A stretch of 64,000 bases of DNA from Pelobates cultripes (Eukaryota; Chordata; Amphibia; Anura; Pelobatidae): positions 128,523,278-128,587,277 of the forward strand of contig OW240920.1 of NCBI GenBank assembly GCA_933207985.1, in the 5' to 3' direction. The notes under the pieces were generated by a model. It searched no databases. It was not told the DNA's origin and worked only from the letters and a program-made list of their open reading frames with translations. Below are positions 10,469-22,592 of this stretch, one piece after another. The position numbers and the translations under genes are program-made. Numbering within the stretch: the first letter of the stretch is position 1; every line of letters begins with the position of its first letter.

Positions 10469-13065
10469 AACCAGTAACCACCAAATTGGAGGACTTCTAT
10501 GAAATAAACTACAAACCACTACTTATGACAGCACAACAAGACCTACAAAGGTGGGACAAACTGGGCATGTCATGGCTGGGTAGATTCACCACCATCAAAA
10601 TGAACCTGTTACTGAGCTTCCTCTACCTATTCCAAACACTGCCAATCCCAATTCAAAAAACGGACTTCAAACACCTACAAGCAGCCGTAGAAAGATTAAT
10701 CCGGAAACCCAGAATCCGCAGATCAATGATGTATGTTCCCTCATGGGAAGACTGGGGCTCCCCAACTTTCACCATTACTACCACGCAGCCCAACTGGCCC
10801 ACATCCAGCAATGGCACGCACCACCAGGCACCAAAAGGTGGGTGGATCTGGAACATGTCATGGGCTGGGAACTCCCAACCTCTTACATGTGGGTACCACC
10901 ACCTACCACCCCAGCAATCACACACGCAATAGCCCTTTGGGACAAACACAACCCCAGGTACGATCTGTCCTTTCTCTCCCCGGTGACACCGATATACCGC
11001 AACAAAACTTTCTCACCGGGCATGACATCAAAACATTTCACCGCATTTGACCAGAGAGACATCTCCAGACTTCTACACCTATACCGACAAGGGGAAATGT
11101 TCAAATACTCCGAACTACCAAACGCAGACGCCTTGACCACGGCTGACTACTTCCGCTACATCCAACTGCGAGACTTAGCACAACAGCCAGTAGTCAAACA
11201 TGCAGGTATATCACCACTAACACCAATGCTTCGAGGCACCGCTTCGTCGGGGACAAATCTCAGACATCTACACCACACTCACAACGCACGCCTCCCAAAT
11301 CAATCTAACTTACATCACAGCATGGGAAAGAGACATCAGACCACCGGAGGATCCGAGCGACTGGGCCGAGATATGGGCAGCCACGCACTCCCTCACAACA
11401 TGCGTAACGCATAAAGAACAGGCCTACAAAACCATCTTCCGCTGGTACCGGACGTCACACAGACTGCACCAAATGGGCCAGAAAACCAACACCGAATGCT
11501 GGAAACTATGTGGAGAAAAGGGCACATACCTCCACTGTTGGTGGACATGCCCCAAACTCAAACAGCTCTGGACAGAGCTACAGAGCCTCATCGAACAGGT
11601 GGTAGGAAAACCCATCTGAGCACAGCTATGGACAATGCTACTCAACAAACCACTGGACACCCTCACGAGACAGGAAAACAAACTGGTGGCCCGCATAACC
11701 CTAGCTACACGCAGAGCAATCGCAGAACTATAGGCAGATCAATGGATCCCCGAGCTAACAACCACAAAATAAGAGAAACACGCGTCTTAGATGAACTAAC
11801 AGCGCAAATACACGACTCGTACAAAGCGTTTCACCGGACATGGGACCTCTGGGATACAAACTATCAGAACTTGGACATAACACTCCCATAGTAATACCCA
11901 CCAATACAACCAGACCCACCTGAGACACCCTCCTGACAACTCAACCCCCCCTCGGTCTCCAGACGAGGGGAACTTTAACCCAGATGGCCACCCACACCCT
12001 GACATCACAGGCGTACAAAAGTCAGATGAACCCGCACAAAAGCACCATGAAAAGGCCAGACTTACCCGACCACAAATAACACAGCCCACACAAGCCCCAC
12101 GACACACAATCCCTCCCGCCCTCCCACCCTCACCTGCATCCTTCCTTCCCGACAGTGAAAGAAAAGAACATTTAAACCAGAGAGCCCTCTCGGCCCCTCC
12201 CCCCACCCTAAAGGCCCGGCCGGGTTGGACGCGCAGACACGGGGCGGGACCCCCAACCACACACCACTCCTTCGGGTCCCTCAAAGGGAGAACAAGAAAC
12301 AGAGAGGCGAGAAAGGGCAAAGAGGGAAGGAGACACACACAAACCCACACCAGCATAAACACTACACAAGGACACAAAAGCAACAGCACACCCCAAACCA
12401 CAAGACGAAACAACTGCTCACGACCAACACCGAAACCCACAACTATAACAAGGGCAACCAAGGAAAGGCACAGACCAGTAAAGGTGAAGGTATCAGACCT
12501 GAATCACACCCACTGAAGAAACCTATCACAGACCCCCAACACACCTGGACCAGCCCCTTCCACCCTCCCACTTCACCGCTCACTCTCCAACAACCCTGAA
12601 AAAGACCACCCCGAAACAAATAAGACAACATATAAGAACTCAGAAACATCGACACACAACAAACAAATCAGGAGAGCACCTTAGTCTCTAGGAATGCCCA
12701 ACTACCCCTTAGTAGGGACAAACAATTAGAGGAACCACCAGACAATATGCAAACACGCTTGCACACAGTCCAGAGGCAATACACGCGACCAAAGACCTTA
12801 CCTGCAACGACAAAACCTGACCGCCTGAAGACCCCAAAACCAAGTACACACACGAGTACCACAGCAACGGTCAGCTTAGATAGACACCAGACTAAGGCTA
12901 CTCCAGAAAGCAACTTAAATAAGACGAGGTCAATCTGGGACAATGTGTTTGCAATATGTTACCCCTCCCTACCCCTTCCCCTTTTTTTTTCTGTACCCAC
13001 AACCCATACCATGCCAAAATTGAAGACTTAACAAACAAAGAATTTATTTAAAAAAAAAAAAAGAT
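10469..13065 (+). mobile_element. L1-type LINE, 5'-truncated 3' fragment
   Basis: The C-terminal part of ORF2 (about 10530-11880) is followed by a C-rich 3' untranslated region and ends in a run of A at about 13050-13063. The 5' end abuts the Penelope-like remnant, consistent with 5' truncation during insertion. Confidence 0.82.
10486..11890 (+). pseudogene. L1-type ORF2 C-terminal remnant
   Basis: The frame reads WLGRFTTIKMNLLLSFLYLF, the typical stretch after the reverse-transcriptase domain of L1-type ORF2, then shifts frame near 10740 and continues in a second frame to about 11414. A third stretch contains the C-terminal zinc-knuckle-like pattern CWKLCGEKGTYLHCWWTC near 11500. Several shifts and stops follow. 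The polymerase and endonuclease domains are absent. It is one of three related L1 ORF2 ends in the window (see 21160 and 32855). Confidence 0.8.
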
Positions 13066-13960
13066 CAGAGGTATCCCAGAAGCGAGCCCAGCCGCAGAAC
13101 TCCCTCACTTATTGAGGAAGCAGCTACTGGCTGCTCACTGTTTACTAGACACGACCCTACTCGCGGTATAGTGAGTAGGGGCTGAATTTACTAATACTAA
13201 GTAATCTTTACTTAGTATTAGTAAATGTGGCTGAAAGACCAATTTAGGTTACCAATTTAGGTCTTTCAGCCTTTTGGTAGATAGCTCCCTAATACCGTGC
13301 TTATGTTATGTTATTTTTAAGTGATTTCCCTATCCACATTTATTTGCAGGGCACTTGTCCTACTCTTACCCCCATTTTACTTCCTTTTGCAGCCCTCTAG
13401 CCCTTTCCAAGAGTTTTTTAGAGCCATTTTTGTGCCCAAAAGTTCATGTCCCCATTGACTTCAATAGGGTTCAGGTTCGGGGTCAAGTTCGAGCCCTAAC
13501 CCAGACTTTTTTTTTCAAAGTTCGGCCGAACCCGCCGGACCCGAACATCCAGGTGTCCGCTCAACTCTATATGTTTTGTCTCTCCACTGTCTATCCCTCC
13601 TGTTACTATAAACTAAACAATTGTACTGTCTATTTACATGCCATGTCATACATATAATGCCTGTTATCACTCTGCCTGCGGCTGCTGTTGTGGCTGAGCA
13701 AGCCTACTGTTATTCCATGCACAACAAAAATAAAGATTCATAAAGAATAAAAAATGTATGTCAGATTGAATGTGTCTGACTTCCAGGCTATTACATATGA
13801 TAAATGCCCTCAATAATACCCCCCCCCCCACCACCACCCCACTGATTACTCACCCTAGTGGTGTACATACCGGGGTCGCAGGGGTCATGGCTCCGACCGG
13901 GCCCGGCCGCCTTGTGACCCGGTATGCACGCCAGTGGCAGTGTGGCCACATTTTGCCAGC
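13066..13960. other. Unassigned stretch with hairpins
   Basis: No gene was seen. Two snap-back sequences lie at about 13187-13226 (ACTAATACTAAGTAA and its complement) and 13228-13274 (GGCTGAAAGACC and its complement). A GTTCGGCCGAACCCG palindrome-like stretch near 13520 looks like the end of a dispersed frog repeat. Confidence 0.4.
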
Positions 13961-14200
13961 CAGTGTGTGTGTCGGTGTGGGTGTTTCTGAGTGTCTGTGT
14001 GTATGGGATAGTGTGGGTATTTGTGTGTGTATGTGCCAGTGCATGTATCTGTGTTTCAAGTTGTGTATATGTCAGTGTGTGTGTCAGTGTGCATCAGGGT
14101 GTCTATCTGTGTGTTAAGGTGTGTGCATGTGTCTGTGTGTTAATAGTGTGTGTTACTAGTATGTGTAAATAGTTATAATATGTTGTGTGTGACTGTGTGT
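13960..14200 (+). repeat. Degenerate TG-rich repeat
   Basis: This is an irregular GTGT/GTCTGTGT tract. Open frames over it are only a by-product of the low complexity. Confidence 0.85.
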
Positions 14201-14410
14201 GGGGACCCCACGTGGGGCAGGAGAGGGGGGGCAGTGGGGGCACGCATGGGGTTGGCGTGTGCAGCCACCACCTTGAAATAAGTTTTTGCATGTTGCGATG
14301 TCTGTGTATCTCTCACACTATCTCCTTCCCATTCACTCAACCAGTGCCTCTCTTATATACACTCTAGCAGGGTTACTTACTATAAGTGAGGATTCAAAGT
14401 GTGTTTCACA

Positions 14411-14835
14411 TTTAACCCTTTCCCAACTGCGGACATATGAGTACGATGAAAATCGGTCCTTAAGGACCACAGACGTACCTCATACGTCCACGGTAAATTT
14501 GAGCGCTGGAATCGCTCCCAGCCACTCTAAGAGTATTGCACGAGGCCTCGTTATCGAGGCATTGTGAAATACCTCCCCCAACACTGCCAGGCACCCAAGT
14601 GATCACTCCCCCCGGAGTGATCACTTCCGGGTTGCCGCACGTGGCGCCCGACAGTGTGGAGCAGAGCATCGGAAGCCTCCCCATGTACTTACCTATCGCT
14701 GCCATCCCGCAAGGGAATCGATCTTCCTCTGAGTGGAACTGTCCCCCCTCTCCAATTTAGGAGCCCCAGGGGCCATGTGACCGCTCTAAAAGAGCAGTTA
14801 CATGGCCACAAAAGGTGTCCACCGTCCTGCCAGCA
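14411..14835. mobile_element. Probable TTAA-type element fragment
   Basis: It begins TTAACCCTTTCCCAACTGC and contains GTCCTTAAGGACC, the signature of the TTAACCCCTTAAGG family seen several times in this window. The far end is not clear and runs into a TG/TA microsatellite. Confidence 0.4.
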
Positions 14836-14847
14836 GGGGTAAAACTA

Positions 14848-14851
<4 letters not shown>

Positions 14852-14893
<42 letters not shown>
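14852..14893 (+). repeat. (GT)n(AT)n microsatellite
   Basis: About 14 GT units are followed by an AT run. Confidence 0.95.
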
Positions 14894-15062
14894 ATAAAAA
14901 TAATCAAAATCCTTGCACTCAAGCTGAATATTCTTAATAGAAAAATAACTTTTACTTGCCGGGTGCCAGTCCTACGGGGATGTTGATATTCACGTAAGAA
15001 AAGCATGGGCTGCACTCACGGTCTTCCAATAAAAAAGCTCTTTATTTCAACAAATCAGCAAA

Positions 15063-15096
15063 TCGACGTTTCGGTCCGCACAGGGACCTTCTTCAG
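15063..15096 (-). ncRNA. Hammerhead-ribozyme-like core (Penelope-type end)
   Basis: On the minus strand the order is CTGAAGA, a helix II of GGTCC and GGACC around a CTGTGC loop, then GAAA and CGTCG. These are the conserved core elements of a hammerhead ribozyme (CUGANGA, stem II, GAAA, GUC cleavage site). The self-complementary ACGT at the helix III position is the minimal form thought to need two copies. Helix I pairing is weak here, so activity is uncertain. Confidence 0.5.
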
Positions 15097-15114
15097 GACA
15101 AAGTTTTCTTATGT

Positions 15115-15115
<1 letters not shown>

Positions 15116-15168
<53 letters not shown>
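15116..15168 (+). repeat. (AT)n microsatellite
   Basis: A pure AT run of about 26 units. Confidence 0.97.
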
Positions 15169-15173
<5 letters not shown>

Positions 15174-15715
15174 TATATCCCCTTTACACCCATGGATATA
15201 CTAGGTACGTCCGACAAAAACGGTCGTTAAGGACCGCGGACTTACCCAGTACGTCTTACCCAGTACTTACCTTGCCTGGCGATCATGGTCGGAGGGCCCT
15301 ATAGTGTTAGGAATACAGTTTTGTATTCCTAACACTATAGAATCTCTTTAAGCATAACACGGCATATATGTAACACAATTAAATATTAAGAGTAATTGCA
15401 GAGATGTTAACGAATGTGATCTTAAGGGCACTTGGTGCTATGTCTAACCATATTCTAGTAAAATAATTTTTTTATTGAAGAATTTTTAAAATTTAGACAA
15501 GAAGTAAATTTAAATAAAAAGAAAGAACATAAAAAATATTTAAACCGGTGAAAAACATAATTTCACATGTTTAAAATCTAAATGTAGTTGTACAAAAAAA
15601 CAAGTAACAGTATGGTGCTAAAAATATTATACTACAAATAGATACAAATGGCTAGAAAAAAGCAGCACGATATATTGTGAAAAGCTCCAATCACATACAT
15701 CAACATAAACCAGAA

Positions 15716-16221
15716 AATAAAGTGTGCTGTGTCTTTAAGACAATAAATAAATACCTTATAATAAAAGTGGAATTTTCATAAAACAATATGTGCAATAATG
15801 CGTTATACCCAAAGTGCCAATGTGTGCCAGTGCAAAAAACACACTATGTGTATACAGGGCTGGAGCGCTGACCCCTCAAATGCTGCAGCCGCCTAAGCGC
15901 TCTATAGAGAGTCTCAGGCGGCTGCAGCACTGCCCGGACTGGCGTGTCCATGAGGGCACACCGGCCCGGGCACGCATGAAAGAGGGATAAGTGCTCCCTC
16001 CTGTCAGTCACTCAGTGTAGCGTGGTCAAGCTCCGCTCCGGTCCGCGGTACAGGAACATCCATTTCTATATTAAGACCATGTCGCGCTAGAGTTTTCAAT
16101 TTGTGGACCCACTTCACTTTGGGTATAACATATTATTGCACTAATTGTTTTATGTAAATTACACTTTCATTGTAAGGTATTTATTTATTGTCTTTAAGAC
16201 ATAGTGCACTTTATTTTCTAG
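15716..16221. repeat. Inverted repeat, ~105-base arms, ~290-base loop
   Basis: The arms lie at about 15716-15823 and 16117-16221. Shared landmarks read in mirror order are GTCTTTAAGACAATAAATAA, ATACCTTA and TTATACCCAAAGTG. The loop is GC-rich and contains its own small hairpin (GCAGCCGCCT and AGGCGGCTGC, near 15890-15925). No coding capacity; perhaps a non-autonomous DNA element. Confidence 0.7.
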
Positions 16222-16515
16222 TTTATAACAATGTAGTTGGGTTAAACAATAAACCAACATAAAGACGGTGTGACAATATATCAATACAAGTATGTAAGTG
16301 ACGATAATAAAAAAATATTACCATTATATCACATTTCAACATAACTGACTGTTCAGTTTGACCTCTAATTAAAATGTTGCACTGTTTCTAATTTAGTGAC
16401 CCACGCCACGCCCACTTAAAAAAGCAAGGATTGCGGAAAGTGTTGAGAAAAAGGCATTAGCAAGCCTAATGTGAATTTATTAAAAAGTGGTATAACAGCG
16501 TTAATTTTCACCCAT

Positions 16516-16817
16516 TTAAAGGACCACTATAGTGCCAGGAAAACATACTTGTTTTCCTGGCACTATAGTGCCCTGAGGGTGCTCTCCGCCTCCTCTCCTC
16601 CCTTTCGGCTGAATGCGCACGCGCGGCAAGAGCTGCGCGCGCATTCAGCCGGTTTCATAGGAATTCGTAATGCTTTCCTATGGACGCTTGCGTGTTCTCA
16701 CTGTGATTTTCACAGTGAGAATCACGCAAGCTCCTCTAGCGGCTGTCAATGAGACAGCCACTAGAGGATTTAGAGGATTAAGCTGAAGTGGTCTGGATGC
16801 CTAGAGTGGTCCTTTAA
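16516..16817. mobile_element. TTAA-flanked MITE
   Basis: It runs from TTAAAGGACCACTATAGTG to GAGTGGTCCTTTAA, with TTAA at 16516-16519 and 16814-16817. Related copies lie at 19649, 39952 (end), 51527 and 52017. Confidence 0.8.
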
Positions 16818-17590
16818 GTCTGTGATCCATTTGGGGAACTGCCTTCTCCAGGTGCATAAGTCAAGTTGAACTTCCCTTGTTTGGATCTTGTCCTTTTGCA
16901 AAATATACCTAATCCTACTCCTGTATACAGTGAGCTATCTGAATATATGTGTTGTTGGGGGTTTTTTTTGGGGGGGGGGGGTTTGGTGAATTTCTTTTTA
17001 TTAAGAAAATTGTCAGTTTTAAAACATGTACACGAAAATGTTTGGATGCACAGGTCCCCAATGCTTTAAAATGTAAGTGCAATAAGTTAAGATAAGCAGA
17101 TCTTTAAAGAAAATAAAATCACAGGGGACACGCAGGCCCCAAAAACTAACAAAACAAATCAGAAACCAACACAAAAAACAGATGAGGCTGCTTATAGATT
17201 CACAACCACTACAATGAGCTGCAGTGACTATGGTCTAGGAATAGTCACGGTTAATGTAAAAAAAACTTACAAATATAAATTACATGGGGGAAAAGGAGTG
17301 CACAGACCCAAGTGTTGGTACTTGAGAACAGTCAGCTAAGAGTAATGCAGACAATTTGTCATGAAGTAATGTAGGTTATGCAAGAGGAGTGAGAGAGAGG
17401 TAAGTATATGATCCAGCTGAGTCAAACCTTAAACCCAATTCAAGGAGGTCAACCCAGGAGTTGACGTAGTGATGAACATTTAGGAGGTGGGACTAATAAT
17501 CCAGAGCTCAGAAGGTTGCACAAGGCTCAGCTTTGATGGCACAATGCAGAAACTGTATGGAGGTAAATGGAGAACCCAACACCAGACTCA
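16818..17590. other. No recognised feature
   Basis: AT-rich sequence with a poly-T/poly-G run near 16961-16982. No gene, RNA or clear repeat end was recognised. Confidence 0.4.
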
Positions 17591-17670
17591 TTAACCCCTT
17601 AAGGACCAAACTTCTGGAATAAAAGGGAATCATGACATGTCACACATGTCATGTGTCCTTAAGGGTTTAA
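17591..17670. mobile_element. 80-base palindromic TTAA MITE
   Basis: It starts TTAACCCCTTAAGGACC and ends GTCCTTAAGGGTTTAA, around an ATGACATGTCACACATGTCA centre. Near-identical copies are at 19573-19652 and 40643-40721. Confidence 0.85.
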
Positions 17671-18071
17671 ACAAGCTCCAGAGGATTAGAGAAGACTGTT
17701 TAGATAGGTAGTTAGTTAGAGGAACAGTAACATACACATAGAATCATTAGTGGACCTGACACTCAGCCAGATTAAGGAGGATACCTGTAACTGCCTGGGC
17801 ACACACTATGATAATTTCAGAGCAGCAGATCACAAAACAAAAAAAAATATCAGGAAGCTTGGACCTTTAGTTACACATGTGTTCATCAAGTTCAGCTTTC
17901 CTCACGTCTGTTTTTTGCTGTTGAGCCAAAAGTACTTTTTTTGCAACAAACTAGGAAAAATAATTATTCCTTCTTGACCCCAGAATGGCAGTCAGATTTA
18001 TCCTTGGATCAAGAAACTATTACCTTACAGTTGAAAAATTATATAATTGAATATTATGTTTTTGCAAGTAC

Positions 18072-18515
18072 AGGTACTCCTCGCTTACAGACCTGGTTCC
18101 GTTCTTACGACACAGTCGTAGAACGAATTGGTCGGTAAGTGAGGAGTTGAGGGATTCCCTCGTCTGGTGTGCTTGTTTATGTTCGGGGAAATTTTCCCGA
18201 ACATAGACGAACACACAAGAGTAGGGAATCCCACTAATCTATGTTCGCGGAAATTTCCCCCAAACATACACGAAAGCAGCAGTGAATACCTTAAATCTAT
18301 GTTTGGAGAAATTTCCCCGAACATAAATTAGAGACATTCTCTGCTCTGGTATGTTTGTCTATGTTCGGGGAAAGCTCCTCAAACATAGACAAACGCAGTA
18401 GAGCAGGGAATCCCTCTAATACCCACAACAGCTTGCACTTACCCTCACTCTAGAGAGCTGGTCATAAGTGTGAGCCATTGTAAAACAGGTTGATCATAAA
18501 ATGAGGACCACCTGT
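18072..18515. repeat. Hairpin-rich tandem repeat in a probable MITE
   Basis: About four diverged units of roughly 85 bases each hold a near-perfect hairpin of the type ATGTTCGGGGAAA with TTTCCCGAACAT. The block starts TACAGGTACTCCTCG and ends GAGGACCACCTGTA, which suggests short terminal inverted repeats TACAGGT/ACCTGTA. Confidence 0.6.
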
Positions 18516-18840
18516 ATGCATCTAGTTGTTGTTTAAACATCTGTACAGACTCTGATAAAACCACTTCTTCAGGCAGAGAATTCCACATCCTTATTGTTCT
18601 TACAGTAAAAAAACAAAAACAAAACATGACTTTGCCTTAGACTAAATCTTATTTCTTCCAGTCTAAACACATGACATTGTGTCCTATGTATAGTCCTCTT
18701 CGTGAATAGATTTCCACACAAAGGTTTGTATATATTTGTATAATGTTATCATATCCCCTCTGAGGCGACTTTTTTCTAAACTACAGAAGTTTAAATCTAT
18801 TAACCTTTCTTCATAGCTAGAATGTTCCATTCCTTTTGCA
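18516..18840 (-). pseudogene. CR1/Rex-like LINE 3' fragment
   Basis: The minus strand encodes the C-terminal pattern RTIRMWNSLPEEVVLSESV then MFKQQLDAY, the usual end of ORF2 in jockey-superfamily LINEs (x-W-N-x-L-P ... F-K-x-x-L). Upstream remnants of the EERLIDLN / RGDMI stretch are visible but broken by stops. The related longer copy is at 34135-36187. Confidence 0.65.
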
Positions 18841-19572
18841 CTATTTGGGCTGGAGCTTCAGAATGGTTGTAAATATCACAATAATATCGATGCCCTATGT
18901 TGATTATTCTACCTATTTTGTAGGCAGTTTGGCTGGAACATTATATAAAGATATAATTTTTAAACTACAAAACTGGGCTAGTCAAGTCTGTCATGACAAT
19001 GTCTCTTTAAAAATTAGGGATTCTTCTGATAATTTAATAAAGATAGCAATGTATTGAAGCCCAATAACTTCAAAACAGATTTAGTCATTAATCAAAACAG
19101 AATCAGAAATTAGTTACATGTTTTCATTTTAAAATCATACCTTGGTCTTTTTATCCTGAAAACAATACCCTGTAAAGAAAAAATACATGTTGTACAAGGA
19201 CAATAACTGAGCATAAAAAACTAACAAACCATTAAAGATAGTCATTATTAAATATTAACCTCTTCAACCCAATAACATGTATATATAGGGGTACAACACA
19301 TATTATGCATGATGTGCACCATTTTATTATTTCCAACAAAATAACGTTTGTGTAAATATGCTTATTTGGTATTGCTAATCCAGCGTATGAACCTTAAGGC
19401 ATTATCCGTCAAGAAAATAAAAGTGGTGTTGACACCAACGACCTCTGGTGTTGACAACAATGTGCTTATCAATGGTTCCATCTGGAGGTACAGACAATCT
19501 ATGGTTAGGTGAAAAAGAACCTCTATCAGGCTTTTTGAACCATTACATTGCTGTCCTGCACATCCAAATAGA
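18841..19572. other. No recognised feature
   Basis: AT-rich spacer without a recognisable gene or repeat boundary. Confidence 0.35.
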
Positions 19573-19652
19573 TTAACCCCTTAAGGACCAAACTTCTGGA
19601 ATAAAAGGGAATCATGACATGTCACACATGTCATGTATCCTTAAGGGGTTAA
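19573..19652. mobile_element. 80-base palindromic TTAA MITE
   Basis: Second copy of the element at 17591, from TTAACCCCTTAAGG to CCTTAAGGGGTTAA. Its right TTAA (19649-19652) is also the left TTAA of the next element. Confidence 0.87.
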
Positions 19653-20195
19653 AGGACCACTATAGTCACCCAGACCACTTCAGCTCAATGAAGTGGTATG
19701 GGTGCCAGGTCCCCCAGGTTTTAACCCTTCAGATGTAAACATATCAAATTCAGAGAAACTGCTATGTTTATATTGCAGGGTTAATCGAGGCTCAAGTGGC
19801 TGTCTTCCTGACAGCTGCTAGAGGCGCATTCCTATGGGTGTTTTTAATGCGCTCGCGGCTCTGGCCGCGCATGCACATTCCGCTGCACTCGGGAACTGAC
19901 ATCGGAGTGGGAGGAGAGGTCACCAGCGCCAAGGGAGCTCAGCACTGGATTAAATTAAGAAACTGAAGGGATTAAAACCCCTTCAGCCCAGCGGGGTGGG
20001 GGGGGACCTAAGGGTTATATAGTGTCAGGAAAACACTATAGCAGGGATAGGCAACCATCGGCACTCCAGATGTTTTGGACTACATCCCTCATAATGCTCT
20101 TACACCTATAATGCTAGCAAACATCATGGGAGGTGTAGTCCAAAACATCTGGAGTGCCGAAGGTTGCCTATGCCTGCACTATAGTGATCCTTTAA
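19649..20195. mobile_element. TTAA-flanked MITE with nested hAT MITE
   Basis: It runs from TTAAAGGACCACTATAGTC to ATAGTGATCCTTTAA and shares its first TTAA with the preceding element. A 135-base hAT-type MITE is nested near its right end. Confidence 0.82.
20042..20176. mobile_element. hAT-type palindromic MITE
   Basis: It starts CAGGGATAGGCAACC and ends GGTTGCCTATGCCTG, and is a near-perfect palindrome (TGTTTTGGACTACATC and its complement). It is flanked by the exact 8-base duplication CACTATAG at 20034-20041 and 20177-20184, as expected for hAT elements. A related copy lies at 45700-45835. Confidence 0.9.
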
Positions 20196-21160
20196 AGAAC
20201 ATATACATTTGTACCAACATTACATGTTTTACTTTTCTATTTGGATTTATCTAGAAAACCTTAACACACCTGGTTGGAGAGTTCTGTGTGCAGGACATTC
20301 TCTTCCTATTAATACAATGAGGCCAGTCAACTCTGCTGCAGCTTGGTAGCATATGAGTTCTGCTACCTTATAACCCCACTACCACCCTACTCCATTATTT
20401 TTTTGTTAAGTTTACAAGTCATGTCTATCTGTATTTTGTTAAAATATATTTGCATGTTAGATTTTAGGCTTAAAGGCAGGGAATTCCTTTTCGTTTGCAG
20501 TGTGTCTAAGTATGTGTTGTCTTTAATCCCTCGTATCTCAAAGGGACAATCCGTTGCCTAAATAAAAAAATTTTTTACAAAATGATTAAATAAATAAAAA
20601 TCAATGTGTTGTAGATACACTGCAATGAAAACATGCATGTATTCAAGATCTGGGATAGTCCTGTGATGAGGTCGAAACGTATAGATGCAGTGGCTTTTTC
20701 CTTTCTGTCATCTATATTGATTGTCTGGCGTGCTGATATCCATCAAGTATATCTACAGTTTACTGCCTGTGTGACAACCTTCATTAAGATCCTATGTGTT
20801 CTACCATTCATCAACAAGTCAAGCAGTTTTGTATCACCACATTTTGATCTTAAAGCTGCTGTTTCTATTTTTGAATCATCTGGATCTTCACCTCGTTTTT
20901 TGGGGGGCCCGACCGAGGTCAGGTACTTTTACATCTGTTATATCAGCGGTTACCTTTTGAACTCTTGGATTTTTTATATTTTGTTGCATGTTTTTATTAT
21001 ATTTATTTATACTTTTCAATACAAATATTATTCTTGTTTTTGTATATTTATTTGATCATTTTTATCTTGGAGAGAGAGTATTTATCGAGTATCTTACATT
21101 TCCTACAGTTTTTTTTTTTTACAATTTACATGCAACCACAATTACCTACCACTCCTGCGG
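20196..21160. other. Gene-free stretch with one Penelope-like end motif
   Basis: No gene was recognised. TGATGAGGTCGAAACGTA at about 20665 resembles a degenerate hammerhead/Penelope end. The rest is AT-rich and ends in a poly-T run just before the L1 fragment. Confidence 0.4.
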
Positions 21161-22592
21161 ACGGCGCAGACCGAACTCCAAACATGGAGCACAACCTACA
21201 TCTCTTGGCTGGGACGCATAAACGCAGTGAAAATGTCCTTACTTCCCAAGTTCCTCTTCATCTTCCAAACAGTACCCATAGAGGCACCGAAGTCATTCTT
21301 TACCACCATCCAAACCATGATCCGTAACTTCATCTGGAAAGGGAAATCTCCACGAATTGCCCACGCCCAACTGACTCTCCCCAAGCTCAAAGGGGGCCTG
21401 GCCCTCCCGGACTTTCGGAAATCTCACCTAGCGACACACCTCACCCGAATAATCAACTGGTCGGTACAGACCAAGGACAAACCATGGGTGCAACTCGAGG
21501 CAGACAGCACCAAATGTGACCTCACGACCCTCCCCTGGATCACGAAAGAAGCCAGCAAACAACTACAACACGCCAACCCATTCGTGAAGGCCACCTTACC
21601 TATCTGGCACCAAAATGGGCCCAAACACTACCTTACGACTAATCCCGGCCCACTACTCCCCTTAAGAGGCAACCCGGACTTCCCGGCGGGAGACATGGGC
21701 CCAATCCCACACCCAGCAAACGGCAACACGACGCTCAGAATGATGGACATCATCACCCCCCCATTCATACTCAGACCGATCGAGACCATCTTCCCAGACC
21801 AGAGGCACACCCTCGCACACACGCTGGCGAGGGAACAAATGTCCCACTATGCACACTCCATCCCCCAACGCCCCTACCTGATGAGAGACTGCACGGAATT
21901 CGAAACCCTGTGCAGGCAGAATGAAACCCCACCGAGATCAATATCGCGGATTTACAATTCCCTAGCGACGAACCGATACCTTTTAGCCCCCCCATGCATC
22001 AGGCGATGGGAAGAAGACCTTGAAGAAGAACTTAGACGCGGACTGGGACAAAATCATCCTGCACGTTTAAAAAACCCCAGGCTCAGCCAGACTCCAGGAA
22101 AACTCATACAAAATCCTCACTAGATGGTATATCACCCCTGCCACCCTCCACACTCGCAACGATTCAGTGCCGGCCACGTGCTGGCGATGCAGAGAAGAGG
22201 ACGGGACTTTCCTCCACATCTGGTGGAACTGTACACTCATCCGACCATTCTGGGAAAAGATACGCCAAGTCATCCACGCGGTGACCGACGACACTCCGCC
22301 CATGTCAACAGGCTTCTTCCTCCTACACCACACAACCACGCCCACCCTGACTTATAAGAAATCGGTGGTACCACGATTACTCAATGCGGCGAAAGCAACG
22401 GTCCATATACTCTGGAAACAGCCACGTACCCCCCCACTCAGACGCTGGGTGGAGGAGGTGGAGGACACAAGAAAATTCGAGGACCTGAAAGCCACAACGG
22501 TTGCGGCAAAAGAAAAGCTTATGACCAGATGGTTCTACTGGATACGACACATCGCTACAGATGAGTTCTTACAATGCCTGAACTCACCCTAA
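21161..22592 (+). pseudogene. L1-type ORF2 C-terminal remnant
   Basis: The first part reads in one frame to 22123, through SWLGRINAVKMSLLPKFLF and NFIWKGKSPRIA, the region just after the reverse-transcriptase domain. A frameshift near 22070-22120 moves to the frame holding CWRCREEDGTFLHIWWNC (about 22180-22230), the conserved cysteine/histidine motif of L1-type ORF2, and then a stop at 22592. The polymerase and endonuclease domains are missing. It is longer and less decayed than the copy at 10486. Confidence 0.85.

Noticed and set aside
11796..12655. Long minus-strand frames opposite the L1 3' region
   Set aside because: They arise from C-rich composition of the L1 3' untranslated region.
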